Positions 4,958 through 5,543 of a stretch of DNA of 5,543 nt are shown piece after piece. The translations under genes and the position numbers were made by a program. The stretch is taken from NCBI GenBank assembly GCA_017421145.1, contig JAFOTA010000187.1, positions 1-5,543 of the forward strand, read 5' to 3'. The notes beneath the pieces are model-generated. The model was given only the letters and a program-made list of their open reading frames with translations, was not told the origin of the DNA and searched no databases. Source of the DNA: Treponema sp. (GTDB taxonomy: Bacteria; Spirochaetota; Spirochaetia; Treponematales; Treponemataceae). The first letter of the stretch is position 1; every line of letters starts with the position of its first letter.

Positions 4958-5543
4958 ATGGCTATTTCAGCTTCTCAGGTAAAAGAGCTGCGTGAGGCAA
5001 CCGGCGCAGGAATGTTGGACTGTAAGAAAGCCCTTATGGAAACTGACGGAAATTTTGACGAGGCTGCAAAGCTCCTTAAGGAAAAGGGACTTGCTGCCGT
5101 AGCAAAGCGTTCTGAAAGGGCAACCAGCGAAGGTCACATTTTCATCAGGCAGAACGGCAATAAGATTGCTGCCGTCGGACTTGTTTGTGAAACTGACTTC
5201 GTTGCAAAGAACGAAAGCTTCCTTGCTGCCGGAGAAAAAATCCTGGACATCATTTTTGAAAAGGGATATACGAAGATTGAGCAGGAACTTACGGACGTGC
5301 TCCTTGATTTCGCTGCAAAGACTCACGAGAACATGTCAGTAAACAAGGTCGTGGTCGTTGACGTTCCTCAGGGGGCATCAGTCGGCTCATACGTTCACTC
5401 AGACTATAAGACTGCTGCCGTGGTCGTAGTAAAGGGTTCTGAAGATGAGAAGGTCAAGGAATTCGCACGTGACTGCTGCATGCACCTCGTTGCCTACACT
5501 CCTTCTTACATCAAGCAGTCTGACGTTCCTCAGTCATACATCG
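4958..5543 (+). CDS. tsf: Elongation factor Ts, 3' end cut by the window edge
   Basis: The frame from ATG 4958 stays open to the window end and gives 195 residues of elongation factor Ts, the cytoplasmic factor that exchanges GDP for GTP on EF-Tu. The N-terminal UBA-like domain carries LREATGAGMLDCKKAL (11-26) and DEAAKLLKEKGLA (34-46). TDFVAKN (79-85) is the conserved segment that contacts the EF-Tu G domain. A dimer- or core-domain segment follows, including CCMHLVAYTPSYI (about 175-187). Family members are usually around 280-290 residues, so roughly a third of the protein is missing because of the window boundary, not because of damage. TTGGAG (4945-4950) lies seven bases before the ATG. 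The gene follows rpsB after a 121-base spacer with two hairpins, the usual bacterial order. Confidence 0.97.
   Translation, partial: MAISASQVKELREATGAGMLDCKKALMETDGNFDEAAKLLKEKGLAAVAKRSERATSEGHIFIRQNGNKIAAVGLVCETDFVAKNESFLAAGEKILDIIFEKGYTKIEQELTDVLLDFAAKTHENMSVNKVVVVDVPQGASVGSYVHSDYKTAAVVVVKGSEDEKVKEFARDCCMHLVAYTPSYIKQSDVPQSYI

Noticed and set aside
4967..5326. Minus-strand open frame of 119 codons
   Set aside because: It is a shadow of tsf, whose plus frame carries the EF-Ts motifs and runs off the window end.
1..5543. CRISPR arrays, insertion sequences, phage or defence genes
   Set aside because: No regularly spaced direct repeats, transposase or phage-like proteins were seen in any frame.

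Overview
The window looks like a piece of a spirochaete chromosome, most likely a Treponema of the gut, rumen or oral group. The evidence is the gene content and protein style: a loose spirochaete-type lipobox, a secreted HEAT-repeat protein, an S2 protein with a long acidic tail, and moderate GC content. This assignment comes from protein character alone and was not tested by a database search.

Layout. A ribonuclease Z gene (rnz) occupies the minus strand at 11-937. A 323-base gap (938-1260) separates it from divergent plus-strand genes. The gap holds three consecutive long inverted repeats (994-1133) between two copies of CCTTAGG. To their right lies a sigma70-type promoter whose predicted start falls on the next start codon. 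Two envelope protein genes follow on the plus strand: a lipoprotein with a Pro/Glu-rich linker (1261-2247) and a signal-peptide HEAT-repeat protein (2300-2986). The second has its own promoter overlapping the stop codon of the first. A symmetric terminator (3037-3092) ends this unit and also serves a minus-strand tRNA-Arg(CCG) gene (3092-3165), whose promoter has a perfect TTGACA. A Maf nucleotide pyrophosphatase gene starts at GTG 3251. The ribosomal protein S2 gene rpsB (3961-4836) and the elongation factor Ts gene tsf (4958 to beyond the window edge) form the translation operon at the right.

How the genes fit together. rpsB-tsf is the classical bacterial pair, and both leader regions carry hairpins that could regulate it. 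RNase Z is the enzyme expected to trim tRNA precursors that lack an encoded CCA, and the tRNA-Arg here lacks one. The lipoprotein and HEAT protein are adjacent, both exported, and share a short motif of the form DEY(V/L)xS(L/I)xDV, which suggests a common role or partner at the envelope.

No CRISPR array, insertion sequence, phage gene or defence gene was seen. The least explained elements are the three-palindrome block, the apparently leaderless lipoprotein gene and the motif shared by the two envelope proteins.
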